Assembly: GCA_030041355.1 (NCBI GenBank)
Contig: JASHNZ010000084.1
Coordinates: 1-49,420, forward strand
From: Nitrososphaerales archaeon
GTDB taxonomy: Archaea; Thermoproteota; Nitrososphaeria; Nitrososphaerales; CADDZS01
Direction of reading: 5' to 3'
Length of the DNA stretch: 49,420 nucleotides
The first letter of the stretch is position 1. Every line of letters starts with the position of its first letter. The notes below the pieces were generated by a model. The model did no database searches and was not told where the DNA came from. It worked only from the letters and a program-made list of their open reading frames with translations. Position numbers and translations under genes: made by a program. This document shows, in pieces, positions 14,169 to 22,738 of the stretch.

Positions 14169-16664
14169 TTGCAAGCAGTAGTTATGGCAGGCGGTGAGGG
14201 TTCTAGACTGCGGCCTATCACTTCAACCCGTCCAAAACCACTCGTGCCTGTTGTAAATAGGCCCATCCTTTGGCACGTGCTTAGGCTTCTGAAGAGAAAT
14301 GATTTCACTGAAGCGAACATTACTTTGCATTATCTCGCAGACCAAGTCACTATGACTTTTGGGGAAGGCAAGGACGTTGGCATTCCCCTAAATTACTCCT
14401 TTGAAGATAAGCCCCTTGGTACTGCTGGCTCTGTGAAGGCGGTCGAGGGGAGTCTGAGTGGGACCTTCTTGGTCATCTCGGGAGATGTAATGACTGACTT
14501 CGACCTTTCTGAGATCGTTGCTTATCACAAGAAAAAAGGGGCAGCGGTAACAATCGGATTGACGCGAGTTCCAAACCCACTTGAGTACGGGGTCATCCTT
14601 TCAGAGGAAGATGGTAAAGTCACCAAGTTCCTTGAGAAGCCCAACTGGTCTGAAGTTTTTTCAGATACTGTAAACACAGGGATATACGTTATAGAACCCG
14701 AAGTCCTAAAGCAGATTCAAGGTGACAAGGCCTATGATTTCTCCAAAGACCTCTTTCCGAAGCTGCTCAAAGAAGGCTTGCCGATATACTCTAAGATTTT
14801 GGACGGTTATTGGTGCGATGTAGGGATGCCCTCCCAATACATCGGTGCGCACTATGACATTCTTTCCGGGAAAACAAAAGTGGAGATCCCTGGAAAACAG
14901 ATCTCCCCAGGTGTATGGCAGGAGGATCAATCAGATAATCTAAAGGATGCGAGGATTGCGGGACCCTGCCTAATCGGCGCAAGGACCACAATTGGTAGAG
15001 GCGCAGTCGTCGGACCTATGTCCTGCATTGGTTCCAACGTGACGGTAGAGTCCAATGCCGTGGTCTCAAGATCCATAGTCTATGATTTCGCCTACATCGG
15101 CAAGGATGCGGAAGCCAAGGGTTGTGTAATTGGGAAAAGCTCAGTGCTGAGACCGCGATCGCGTGCCTTTGAAGGATCCGTCATTGGGGATGGTACTCAA
15201 TTGGGAACAGGGTCAGAGATCGCTCAGAATGTTAGAGTTTGGCCGGACAAGAATATCGAAAGCGGAGCCACAGTCCGAATAAATCTGGTCTGGGGAATGT
15301 CTTGGCAGAGGAAGATCTTTGGTAGCAGGGGAGTGATCGGACTCGCAAACATCGAAATTACCCCGGAAACGACAGCCAAACTTGGAGCGGCGTTCGGAAC
15401 ATTCGCTGGCACAAAAGGAAAGATTGCCGCAGCAAGGGACACTCTAAGATCCTCTCGAATGTTGAAGCGCTCCTTCATAGCAGGGCTCATTTCCACAGGT
15501 TCGACTGTCTATAACCTCGAAGCTGCGCCGATCGCGATGACTCGTCTCGGCATCGTAACAAATAGTCTCGACGGAGGGGTCTATTTCAGCGCTAGTTCTT
15601 CCGAGCCCGAATACACTCTCATCCAATTCTTCGACGGAAAAGGCTACAACATCTCAGTTGATTCTCAGCGCAAGATGGAAAACGTGCTATTCAAGGAAGA
15701 AATACACAGATCTGCCAACGAGGAGCTCTCTGACATTTTTAATCTTCCCCAAATTAGGGAATATTACGAGGAGACTATCCTGCGAAACGTTGATTCGAAA
15801 CCAATTCTGGAGGCAAAGCCAAGGATTGTCGTAGATTCTTCACTAGGTCCTGCCTCTTTGACGGTTCCTGACATTCTATCGAGGGTGGGTTGTGAAGTAA
15901 TCAGTCTGAACGCCGCTGGTGGCACTTATCCGACGACGTTGACTGTCTCGAATTCTCCATCGAATCTGAAGGATATCGTCGTAGCTGTCGGCGCTGTGGC
16001 TGGATTCCGTTTTGTTGGCGGAGGGGACACTGTTCGAATCGTCGATGAAACAGGAGCTATGTTGAGCGGCGATGAATCCTTAGCGATTATGACTGAGATA
16101 ATGCTTACCATGAATCCTGGCGCCATTGCTGTTCCTGTCAGTTCCTCAGGACTGGTCGAAACAATCGCCGAGAGACATCAACAAAAGGTTACGCGAATCA
16201 AGACCGACCCGAGGGCTCTGATGGAAGCCGTTGGCTCCGGAGATTCCTTATTTTCTGGTAACGATGCAGGAGAGTTCGTTCTATCAAAGGACCTTCCTTT
16301 CCCTGATGGACTCCTCGCGGCAGGCAAGGTCATTGAGTATCTTGCACGGACTGGGTCTAGAATCTCGAAGATTAAGAAGGATATTTACCAACCCAGGCTC
16401 GTAAGAGGAGTAGTGCTCGTTCCCTGGAACGAACGGGGGAGAATCATGAGAAGGTTGGCGAGCGACTATCCCGACAGGCGAGTCGAGACTCTTGAAGGAA
16501 TAAAACTTCTTGTCAACGGTGGATGGGTACTGATTAACCCAAGCTCGGACGAGCCTGTGTTTGAGATCGTCGCCGAGTCGACCAATACTCAAATAGCGAC
16601 GAACATCCTTCGGGAATTTCAAAGCAAAGTCTCGGAGATCGTTGGCGCTAGCGACAGCACTTGA
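14169..16664 (+). CDS. Mannose-1-phosphate guanylyltransferase fused to a degenerate phosphomannomutase domain
   Basis: An 831-residue three-part protein. Residues about 1-235 are a nucleotidyltransferase (VVMAGGEGSRLRPITSTRPKPLVPVVNRPI, shown here in two pieces: GGEGSRLRP and RPKPLVPV). Residues 250-370 carry beta-helix hexapeptides, and 380-831 have phosphohexomutase fold features. The mutase active-site serine loop, normally TASHNP, reads SASSSEP (near 474). The metal loop, normally DGDGDR, reads GGGDTVRIVDETG (near 617). The mutase half therefore looks inactive. Such fusions occur in several phyla, sometimes with an altered mutase half. The TTG start is 15 bases before an in-frame ATG. 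The end overlaps the next gene as TTGA. Confidence 0.85.
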   Translation: MQAVVMAGGEGSRLRPITSTRPKPLVPVVNRPILWHVLRLLKRNDFTEANITLHYLADQVTMTFGEGKDVGIPLNYSFEDKPLGTAGSVKAVEGSLSGTFLVISGDVMTDFDLSEIVAYHKKKGAAVTIGLTRVPNPLEYGVILSEEDGKVTKFLEKPNWSEVFSDTVNTGIYVIEPEVLKQIQGDKAYDFSKDLFPKLLKEGLPIYSKILDGYWCDVGMPSQYIGAHYDILSGKTKVEIPGKQISPGVWQEDQSDNLKDARIAGPCLIGARTTIGRGAVVGPMSCIGSNVTVESNAVVSRSIVYDFAYIGKDAEAKGCVIGKSSVLRPRSRAFEGSVIGDGTQLGTGSEIAQNVRVWPDKNIESGATVRINLVWGMSWQRKIFGSRGVIGLANIEITPETTAKLGAAFGTFAGTKGKIAAARDTLRSSRMLKRSFIAGLISTGSTVYNLEAAPIAMTRLGIVTNSLDGGVYFSASSSEPEYTLIQFFDGKGYNISVDSQRKMENVLFKEEIHRSANEELSDIFNLPQIREYYEETILRNVDSKPILEAKPRIVVDSSLGPASLTVPDILSRVGCEVISLNAAGGTYPTTLTVSNSPSNLKDIVVAVGAVAGFRFVGGGDTVRIVDETGAMLSGDESLAIMTEIMLTMNPGAIAVPVSSSGLVETIAERHQQKVTRIKTDPRALMEAVGSGDSLFSGNDAGEFVLSKDLPFPDGLLAAGKVIEYLARTGSRISKIKKDIYQPRLVRGVVLVPWNERGRIMRRLASDYPDRRVETLEGIKLLVNGGWVLINPSSDEPVFEIVAESTNTQIATNILREFQSKVSEIVGASDST

Positions 16665-17962
16665 TTTCACAGCATTCCGCTGGGTGGCATAGGCAATTGT
16701 CTCACGAAAATCCGGAACAAAATACCAATGCTCACGTTACTGGAACTAGAGTAGGATCAATTGTCAGTGTTGAATCCGAACTAAAAAGGCCGCTTAGAAT
16801 CCTAATGTTTACGTGGGAATACCCACCCAGAATCGTTGGGGGAATCGCAAGGGTTGTAGAGGGCCTTTCTAAAGCTTTGACGCGGCAAGGAGCCGAAGTC
16901 CATGTGATCACCAACGAAATGCCCGGGTCACCTATGGAGGAGGACGACGAAGGAGTTCATGTTCATCGTGTGTCGATCTCTTCTCCCGCTCCGAACTTTC
17001 ATACATGGGTTCTCTTGATGAACCACTACTTCGCAAAACGAGCAGGAGTTCTAGGTAGGGAAGTAGGAACTTTCGACATTGTCCATGCTCATGACTGGTT
17101 AGTACTTCCTTCCACTGCGGAGGCCAAAAGTTTCTTAGGTTGCACAATGATTTCCACGCTACATTCGCTGGAATACAAACGAGCCGGCGGTGTTAATTCT
17201 CCTGAGGGCTTGATGATCGAAAGCTTCGAATGGTGGTTAACTTACGAATCCTCGCTCGTTATAGTGTGCAGTAACGCCATGAAGGGTGATACCAAACAGA
17301 AATATACAGTTCCAGATGACAAAATTTGGGTTATTCCAATCGGAATCGACCCTACAAAATTCTTGGTCTCTAGCCCTAACAGAGATCGAGTTAGAGACAG
17401 ATTTGGCATTACTCAATCAAACAAATTAGTCTTGTTTGTCGGAAGACTTACACATCAGAAGGGTTGCGAGTACTTGATTCGAGCCATTCCGTCAGTATCC
17501 AAATACCATGATGCAAAGCTCATTGTGGTGGGGGATGGTTACATGCGAGGAGAGTTAGAATACGTGGCGCAAACTACAGGGGAAGCTTGGAGGATCAGAT
17601 TTACCGGCTTTATCCCCGACTCTGACGTGGTCGATCTAATGCTGTCTGCGGACGTTATGGTGATTCCCTCGATCTACGAACCCTTCGGGGTCGTCGCCCT
17701 CGAAGCTATGGCAGCTAAAGTTCCTATCGTCGCGAGCGCAGTAGACGGACTTGCTGAAATAGTAAAGCATGAGTACAATGGAATATTAGTGTACCCTAAA
17801 GATCCTGATTCGATATCATGGGGAATCTCAAGAATTTTGTCCGATCCCGCAAATACTCAGCGCCTACTTGAAAATGGCCGGAGGGAGCTTTCAAAACAGT
17901 ACACCTGGAACGCTGTAGCCTCTCTCACGCTAGAATGCTATAAGAAGGCACTTTCTAAATGA
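16661..17962 (+). CDS. GT4 glycosyltransferase, glycogen-synthase-like
   Basis: A 433-residue GT-B enzyme. It opens with about 45 poorly conserved residues, then LRILMFTWEYPPRIVGGIARVVEGLSKAL (given in parts: FTWEYPPRIVGG), the acceptor-domain start of glycogen-synthase-like GT4 proteins. HDW near residue 145, VGRLTHQKGCEYLI near 265 and the EPFGVVALEAMA nucleotide-sugar motif near 345 follow. The start TTG 16661 overlaps the upstream TGA, while TTG 16697 would shorten the odd N-terminus. It is probably co-transcribed with the fused nucleotidyltransferase. The acceptor and the donor sugar are not determined. Confidence 0.85.
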   Translation: MISQHSAGWHRQLSHENPEQNTNAHVTGTRVGSIVSVESELKRPLRILMFTWEYPPRIVGGIARVVEGLSKALTRQGAEVHVITNEMPGSPMEEDDEGVHVHRVSISSPAPNFHTWVLLMNHYFAKRAGVLGREVGTFDIVHAHDWLVLPSTAEAKSFLGCTMISTLHSLEYKRAGGVNSPEGLMIESFEWWLTYESSLVIVCSNAMKGDTKQKYTVPDDKIWVIPIGIDPTKFLVSSPNRDRVRDRFGITQSNKLVLFVGRLTHQKGCEYLIRAIPSVSKYHDAKLIVVGDGYMRGELEYVAQTTGEAWRIRFTGFIPDSDVVDLMLSADVMVIPSIYEPFGVVALEAMAAKVPIVASAVDGLAEIVKHEYNGILVYPKDPDSISWGISRILSDPANTQRLLENGRRELSKQYTWNAVASLTLECYKKALSK

Positions 17963-18067
17963 TTGCGCAAGAGAGCGAATTCCATAGAGTTATTAGATCA
18001 CTATTAACTAACCGATACCCACGCTTATCAATGATTCCGAAGTTAGGAAAAGGTTGATCCCGTAACA

Positions 18068-18286
18068 ATGAGCGAGGAAATTATCACGATGCTCTCTAAT
18101 CTCGGTGCAATTGATGAAGGCAAGGCTGTAACGAAAGAGCTTCTCAGCAATTCTGATTCCTTGAAGAATCGGGTTCTCGATGACGACATAGGAAAACTAG
18201 TGCTATCAGGATACGTCAAAAAGACTGACGGAAAACTGTACCTCACGAAGGCCGGTTTATTCCGAGCTCTGTCTAGGTTTAGCTGA
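18068..18286 (+). CDS. Small winged-helix-like protein
   Basis: A 72-residue protein with alternating helices and a C-terminal pattern VLSGYVKKTDGKLYLTKAGLFRALSRF that looks like the second half of a winged helix (recognition helix then wing). No family is recognised. It starts with ATG (MSEEIITML) after a gap of 105 bases from the glycosyltransferase and overlaps the end of the convergent galT by 8 bases. It may be a local regulator of the sugar cluster, but this is only a guess from position. Confidence 0.5.
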   Translation: MSEEIITMLSNLGAIDEGKAVTKELLSNSDSLKNRVLDDDIGKLVLSGYVKKTDGKLYLTKAGLFRALSRFS

Positions 18287-19334
18287 TCCCAATAATCTGT
18301 GCCAGCTCCTTCCGAGCTGCAGATCCCAGAACTTCAGCAGCACTTTCCGGCGAGACTTGATTTATGTAAACATGGTTACCTTTTTCGAGTCCCGCCCATT
18401 TCACTATTTGTGGATAAACTTCGAGATGCCAATGAATTTGTTTTGTGGTCTTTTTTTCAGACGAAATGTGAAATGCCAAATTAAACGAAGGTTTTGAAAG
18501 CGCTGCCCCTAACGCTCCAAGACTTGCCCTAAGCATTATCGCGAGATCATTAATCTCCTTTTGCGATACTTTCAAGAACGAAGTCTCGTGTCTCTTGGGA
18601 AAGATCCAAAACTCATAAGCGCTAGTGGACGCCCAAGGCGCAAACGCCACGAAATTGTCCGTTTGAAGAATCTTCCTAGGACCGTTGATCTCCAATTGTA
18701 GCACTCTACACATTGAACATTGGCTGAGTTCGACCATGTCTTGATGCATAGTTTCCGCCTCCTCTTGGATTAGTGGAGGTAGCCTAGTCAGAGTGAGAGT
18801 TTGGAGATGGGGATGGGAAAATGATGCGCCTGCCTCACTACCGCTATTTACGAAAACAGACACATAGCTCACTGTTTTTTTTGAGTAGAGCCACCTGACG
18901 CGGTCCTGAATTGTTGCGAGAACATCTACCCATTGCCCCACCGGAAGATCAAAATAAGTCGCATTGTGATGCGGCGTGACTATCATGACATGATGGTATC
19001 CAAAGGCGGGCTCTCCCTGAAGCGGGGGATCAGAGTATTTCACATCGGAATCTGGAGATACGGCTGGAAACTTGTTTGGAAAAAATCGAACGTTCCAACC
19101 TTCGACACGATCATTCTCAGAATCAGCGAGCTTGAGCAGAGTGTCATCTTTGGAAACCAGAACAAGCTCTGCAGCAGGAGTCATTAGCTCGTTACCCGGG
19201 CAAAAAGGACAGTTTGTTGATGTTAGGTGAGTGAAATCGTTTTCCTTCGAAACGAAATCTGAAGGACGTTTCGTCCTCTCAGGAGAAATTAGAACCATAC
19301 GGTTCGTGAAGTAGTCCTTTCTTAGTTCTGGCAC
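18279..19334 (-). CDS. galT: Galactose-1-phosphate uridylyltransferase family protein
   Basis: A 351-residue histidine-triad enzyme that transfers a nucleotidyl group between hexose-1-phosphate and NDP-hexose. Zinc cysteines CPFC are at C42 and C45. The catalytic HPH sequence (SHPHLQTLTL) lies near residue 175, and the second conserved histidine pair (IHWHLEVYP) near 300. In archaea this family may use ADP- or UDP-linked glucose rather than serving the Leloir pathway. It lies downstream of a GT4 gene on the same strand with a 79-base gap, so a joint glucan or nucleotide-sugar role is plausible. Confidence 0.9.
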   Translation of the reverse strand: MPELRKDYFTNRMVLISPERTKRPSDFVSKENDFTHLTSTNCPFCPGNELMTPAAELVLVSKDDTLLKLADSENDRVEGWNVRFFPNKFPAVSPDSDVKYSDPPLQGEPAFGYHHVMIVTPHHNATYFDLPVGQWVDVLATIQDRVRWLYSKKTVSYVSVFVNSGSEAGASFSHPHLQTLTLTRLPPLIQEEAETMHQDMVELSQCSMCRVLQLEINGPRKILQTDNFVAFAPWASTSAYEFWIFPKRHETSFLKVSQKEINDLAIMLRASLGALGAALSKPSFNLAFHISSEKKTTKQIHWHLEVYPQIVKWAGLEKGNHVYINQVSPESAAEVLGSAARKELAQIIGIS

Positions 19335-19413
19335 GGCAGCTTCCGTTCGATTTTGGGTCTGTTTTAGTCTTTTGATTTAGCAGACCTTAAGGACCAATCG
19401 TTTCCCATATTTG

Positions 19414-20673
19414 TCAGCTTAACATTTCCCCTTTACTCAGTAGGTCATCGTATAATCTTAAAGTCCTCCCGGCAACTGACTCCCAATTATAAGTCTCAAT
19501 TACCAAACGTCTTCCGTTTTCTCCCAGCCTCCTCGCATTTTCAATATTCTCCAGAGCGCTCGTTATTCCCCATGCAATATCGTTAGGCTCATAGGGATTG
19601 ACGTGAATGCCACATTGGTCTGGGCCGTTTGGCACGACGAACTCTCGCATTCCAGATGCTGTGCCGGCGCCCACCACTACCGGCTTTGACATGCTCATAG
19701 CCTCCAGTGCAACAATTCCAAACGGTTCGTAAAGACTCGGAAAGACGCAAAGATCTGATGCAGCATAATGGGCTATTCTCTCTTCTTCAGAGATCCACTC
19801 AAAACGAAGCCTGACATGGTCATCGAGTTTCAAAGTTTTAACAAGTTCCTCGATGCTATATTGCATCTCAGATGTGCCAACTATCACGAGCTTAGCTTTC
19901 GGTATCGTCTTCTTCACCGATGTCATGGCCTGAACCAGTCTGTCTACTCCCTTCACTACGACGATTCGTCCTACGAAGAGGATCATATATTCTTCCGGTT
20001 TTATGCCATATCCTGACCTTATTTCGTCGATCTTTGTTTTCGGAACTGTCGATGGATTATACTTTTGTGGATCGACTCCGTTATAGACTACATTGATCTT
20101 CCCCTGAGTGAAACCTTGAGAAATTAATTCGTCGCGCATAGAATAGGATACAGTTACGACATGATTAGCGCTTTGAGCGCCAGAATACTCTAGATCTCTG
20201 ACAGTTTTTGATCCTTCACCTAGGCTACGACCTTTTTCCGTCGAGTGAAGATGAAAAATAAGCGGACGATGAAGCTCCCTTTTCGCGATCATCCCCCCCA
20301 TAATTGAGAGCCAATCGTGAACAACAATTGCGTCGTAATCTCTATGCTCTTTTCGTACTAACTGATTAACCAACCGATCAGCTGACAAAATGTTACTCAT
20401 AGTAAGATCTGCAAAAAATCTTATTCCCGTTCCCCACTTCCTGACATCTTCAGCAATTACCGTAGGGACGACATCTTCGGCATTCAGAATCTTCGGCCGG
20501 TACACATCAATCCCATTTTGCACCTCGTGTTCTTCAAGGGTTCCATCGTTTAGCGTGAATACGGTCACATCGCTGCCCAGTTTGACAAATCGCGGAGCGA
20601 TTTCCGAAATATAGGTACCCAATCCACCGATGATTCGTGGAGGAAACTCCCAGACAAATACAGCTAGTTTCAT
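19414..20673 (-). CDS. GT4 glycosyltransferase, glycogen-synthase-like (second copy)
   Basis: A 419-residue GT-B enzyme related to the one at 16661-17962. It starts directly at MKLAVFVWEFPPRIIGGLGTYISEI, in parts FVWEFPPRIIGG, without the long N-terminal extension. HDWLSIMGG near residue 119, VGRIVVVKGVDRLV near 235 and the EPFGIVALEAMS motif near 315 are visible. The conserved basic residues of the nucleotide-sugar pocket (VGRIxxxKG) are present. It is divergent from the GH57 gene across a 133-base promoter region, which suggests shared regulation of alpha-glucan synthesis and turnover. Confidence 0.87.
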   Translation of the reverse strand: MKLAVFVWEFPPRIIGGLGTYISEIAPRFVKLGSDVTVFTLNDGTLEEHEVQNGIDVYRPKILNAEDVVPTVIAEDVRKWGTGIRFFADLTMSNILSADRLVNQLVRKEHRDYDAIVVHDWLSIMGGMIAKRELHRPLIFHLHSTEKGRSLGEGSKTVRDLEYSGAQSANHVVTVSYSMRDELISQGFTQGKINVVYNGVDPQKYNPSTVPKTKIDEIRSGYGIKPEEYMILFVGRIVVVKGVDRLVQAMTSVKKTIPKAKLVIVGTSEMQYSIEELVKTLKLDDHVRLRFEWISEEERIAHYAASDLCVFPSLYEPFGIVALEAMSMSKPVVVGAGTASGMREFVVPNGPDQCGIHVNPYEPNDIAWGITSALENIENARRLGENGRRLVIETYNWESVAGRTLRLYDDLLSKGEMLS

Positions 20674-20806
20674 GCATGGTCAGCTTCGCAAATTTGATTT
20701 AATTGGATTACTAGGTAGAGCGTGCGGGATTTGATAGAACAAAACGCTCGTCTTATTAGTTTGCACGGCCTGATTTACTTTATCAGACAGAAGGAGTTGG
20801 CTAAAA
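20674..20806. promoter_or_regulatory. Divergent promoter region between GT4 and GH57 genes
   Basis: The 133-base spacer separates two divergent sugar genes. It holds an A/T-rich patch (20690-20710) and GAAGGAG (about 20789-20795) before the GH57 TTG start at 20807, a good ribosome binding site that supports that unusual start codon. Confidence 0.45.
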
Positions 20807-22141
20807 TTGACCTATCTTTGTTTGGTTCTCGAAATCCATCAACCGATTAGGATCAGTCAATCTTTCCCATTCGAGCGTTTGTCCAGAATAGCGGAAGGCC
20901 TTTCAATTACGGACAGATATTTCGACAAGAGACTGAACGAAGAAATATTCAGAAAAGTCGCGAGAAAGTGCTACTATCCAACTTTTTCAGCTCTCTCCGG
21001 TATGATTGAGTCAAGTATCGAGGTTGAGCGACCTTTCAAAGTAAGCTTCGGTGTTAGCGGGCCCTTTCTAGAGCAGGCCATGAGATACGAACCTGAACTG
21101 CTCGAAATGATGAAACATCTTATCGCCACGGGCAAAGTCGAAATATTAGGGAATACCTACTATCATTCACTGGCGAGTCTGTTCCCGGGCGAAAAGCTCG
21201 AATTTCAAGAACAGATAAGGGAACATAGCTCCTTTGTAAAGTCGATATTGGGTTATCAAACTAAAGTATTCGAAAACACGGAGTTCATCTATAACGACAC
21301 GATCGCGAGAGTCGTAGAATCCCTCGGTTTCGCGGGTATTCTTTCTGAAGGAGTGGAGTCCGTTTTGGGATGGCGCTCACCAACTTTTCTTTATTCTGCT
21401 GCAGGTACTCAAGCGCTTCGATTGCTGCTAAGACATTACAGGTTAACTGACGATATTGGTTTTCGCTTCTCTCAAAAAACTTGGGTAGATTATCCTCTTA
21501 CTGCCGACAAATACGCACGGTGGCTAGCTTCGACCCCAGGAGATATGATTTTGTTAGCGATGGACATTGAAACTTTCGGGGAACATCATTGGGTTGAAAC
21601 CGGAATATTTGATTTCCTGAGAGCTTTACCCGCTGAAGTTTCTAAACATAACGATCTTGTCTGGGCCACACCTACAGATATAATTAGCAAAGTCAGTCCA
21701 TCTGCGGTAATAGCGGTTCCAGAGCAGAAGACTATCTCTTGGGCAGATGTCGAGAAAGACGCTTCTGCGTGGTTGCAAAATCCAATGCAGAGAATATCCT
21801 TTGATCGAATGGCTTCCTTGGAACCTTATGTTAAGGAAGTAAATCGAAAGGAAGTGATCGATATCTGGAGATTGCTTCAACAAAGCGATCATGTTTATTA
21901 TATGTCGACGAAAGGTGGAGGGCCAGGAGAGGTCCACTCTTATTTTAGTCCTCATAGCTCTGCTGCTGAAGCTCTTGTAGTGTTCGACTCGGTCTTAACC
22001 GACTATGAGGGTAGAGTCGGTGCGCTAGTTGCTGAAAACAGGAAAAAACCTCCGAATCGCAGAACCCCCGAATCTGTCAAGGAGGATTCTAAAAAGTCAC
22101 AAGAATCCTCACAATCGCATTCAAAGATGGGTCGAAAATAG
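20807..22141 (+). CDS. GH57 family glycoside hydrolase (alpha-amylase-like)
   Basis: A 444-residue retaining glycosidase acting on alpha-1,4-glucans (amylase, transferase or branching type cannot be told apart here). It starts at TTG 20807, supported by a GGAG-type site. GH57 motifs seen are HQP (EIHQPIR) near residue 10, GNTYYHSL near 115, the nucleophile region FENTEFIYND with E159, and the acid/base region MDIETFGEHHW with D253. The C-terminal 50 residues are low-complexity and basic (KKPPNRRT, KKSQESSQSHSK). It is divergent from a GT4 gene and likely works on its product. Confidence 0.88.
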   Translation: MTYLCLVLEIHQPIRISQSFPFERLSRIAEGLSITDRYFDKRLNEEIFRKVARKCYYPTFSALSGMIESSIEVERPFKVSFGVSGPFLEQAMRYEPELLEMMKHLIATGKVEILGNTYYHSLASLFPGEKLEFQEQIREHSSFVKSILGYQTKVFENTEFIYNDTIARVVESLGFAGILSEGVESVLGWRSPTFLYSAAGTQALRLLLRHYRLTDDIGFRFSQKTWVDYPLTADKYARWLASTPGDMILLAMDIETFGEHHWVETGIFDFLRALPAEVSKHNDLVWATPTDIISKVSPSAVIAVPEQKTISWADVEKDASAWLQNPMQRISFDRMASLEPYVKEVNRKEVIDIWRLLQQSDHVYYMSTKGGGPGEVHSYFSPHSSAAEALVVFDSVLTDYEGRVGALVAENRKKPPNRRTPESVKEDSKKSQESSQSHSKMGRK

Positions 22142-22257
22142 AAACCAGCCTCATCAACCGCGTGTTGGCTTTCTTTGTAAAGGATAATCCAAGAGAAAAT
22201 AGGAACAGACAGTCACTGGCTCGATCTGAGCAAGTTGAAAAATTCTTTGGCTCTGAT

Positions 22258-22650
22258 CTATGCTAGATTTGGTTCGGGTTCCATGCATATTTTGCAATTT
22301 AGATCTTTGATTTCTGGCTCTATTTCATAATGGAGTTCACACATATAGCCCGAGCGCATAACGTAATCGCAAATATTCTTGATCAGATTCGTAACTTGCA
22401 CGGTTGTGAGTTCGCGAGAAGCAATCCCATCAGCTACGACTTCTGCCATTTTCTTTACATCGCCTCGTCTTCCAAAGTCGATCGCTTTACCTCGTTTCTC
22501 GGAAAAATACTTCGAGACGGCAGGCTGAGTAATTCCTAGAGACTCGGCAATATCCGACTGTTTCATGTTACGTTCAATGAGCGAACGTGCCACTATTCCG
22601 CGAATAGCCGGGATTACCGACTTCGATGCAATCTCATATGGCGTCTGCAA
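22258..22650 (-). CDS. Helix-turn-helix transcriptional regulator
   Basis: A 130-residue regulator. The HTH is RNMKQSDIAESLGITQPAVSKYFSEKRG at about residues 27-54, of XRE/Cro type as seen in archaeal predicted regulators. The C-terminal domain ends with a CKIC pair that may bind a metal. The start is TTG 22650. A TATA-like box at 22706-22713 and a dyad at 22673-22688, overlapping the predicted transcription start, suggest autoregulation. The upstream neighbour on the same strand is an aldehyde dehydrogenase. Its target set is unknown. Confidence 0.75.
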   Translation of the reverse strand: MQTPYEIASKSVIPAIRGIVARSLIERNMKQSDIAESLGITQPAVSKYFSEKRGKAIDFGRRGDVKKMAEVVADGIASRELTTVQVTNLIKNICDYVMRSGYMCELHYEIEPEIKDLNCKICMEPEPNLA

Positions 22651-22672
22651 TTTTTCTCTTCTGAATGTGACC

Positions 22673-22688
22673 TTGGGCCGCGGTCCAA
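22673..22688. promoter_or_regulatory. Near-perfect dyad at the HTH gene start region
   Basis: TTGG-G-CCGCGG-T-CCAA is palindromic apart from one mismatched pair (G and T). It sits 23-38 bases upstream of the TTG at 22650. With a TATA-like element at 22706-22713 on the minus strand, a transcription start near 22682 would lie inside the dyad. Confidence 0.5.
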
Positions 22689-22705
22689 ATTATGCCATAA
22701 GGAAT

Positions 22706-22713
22706 ATTTAAGC
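22706..22713 (-). promoter_or_regulatory. TATA-like box of the HTH regulator gene
   Basis: On the minus strand the sequence reads CTTAAATA, about 56-63 bases before the TTG start at 22650, giving a short leader. The dyad at 22673-22688 lies just downstream. Confidence 0.45.
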
Positions 22714-22738
22714 CTACTAGCGAAGATTTCGTTTTATT

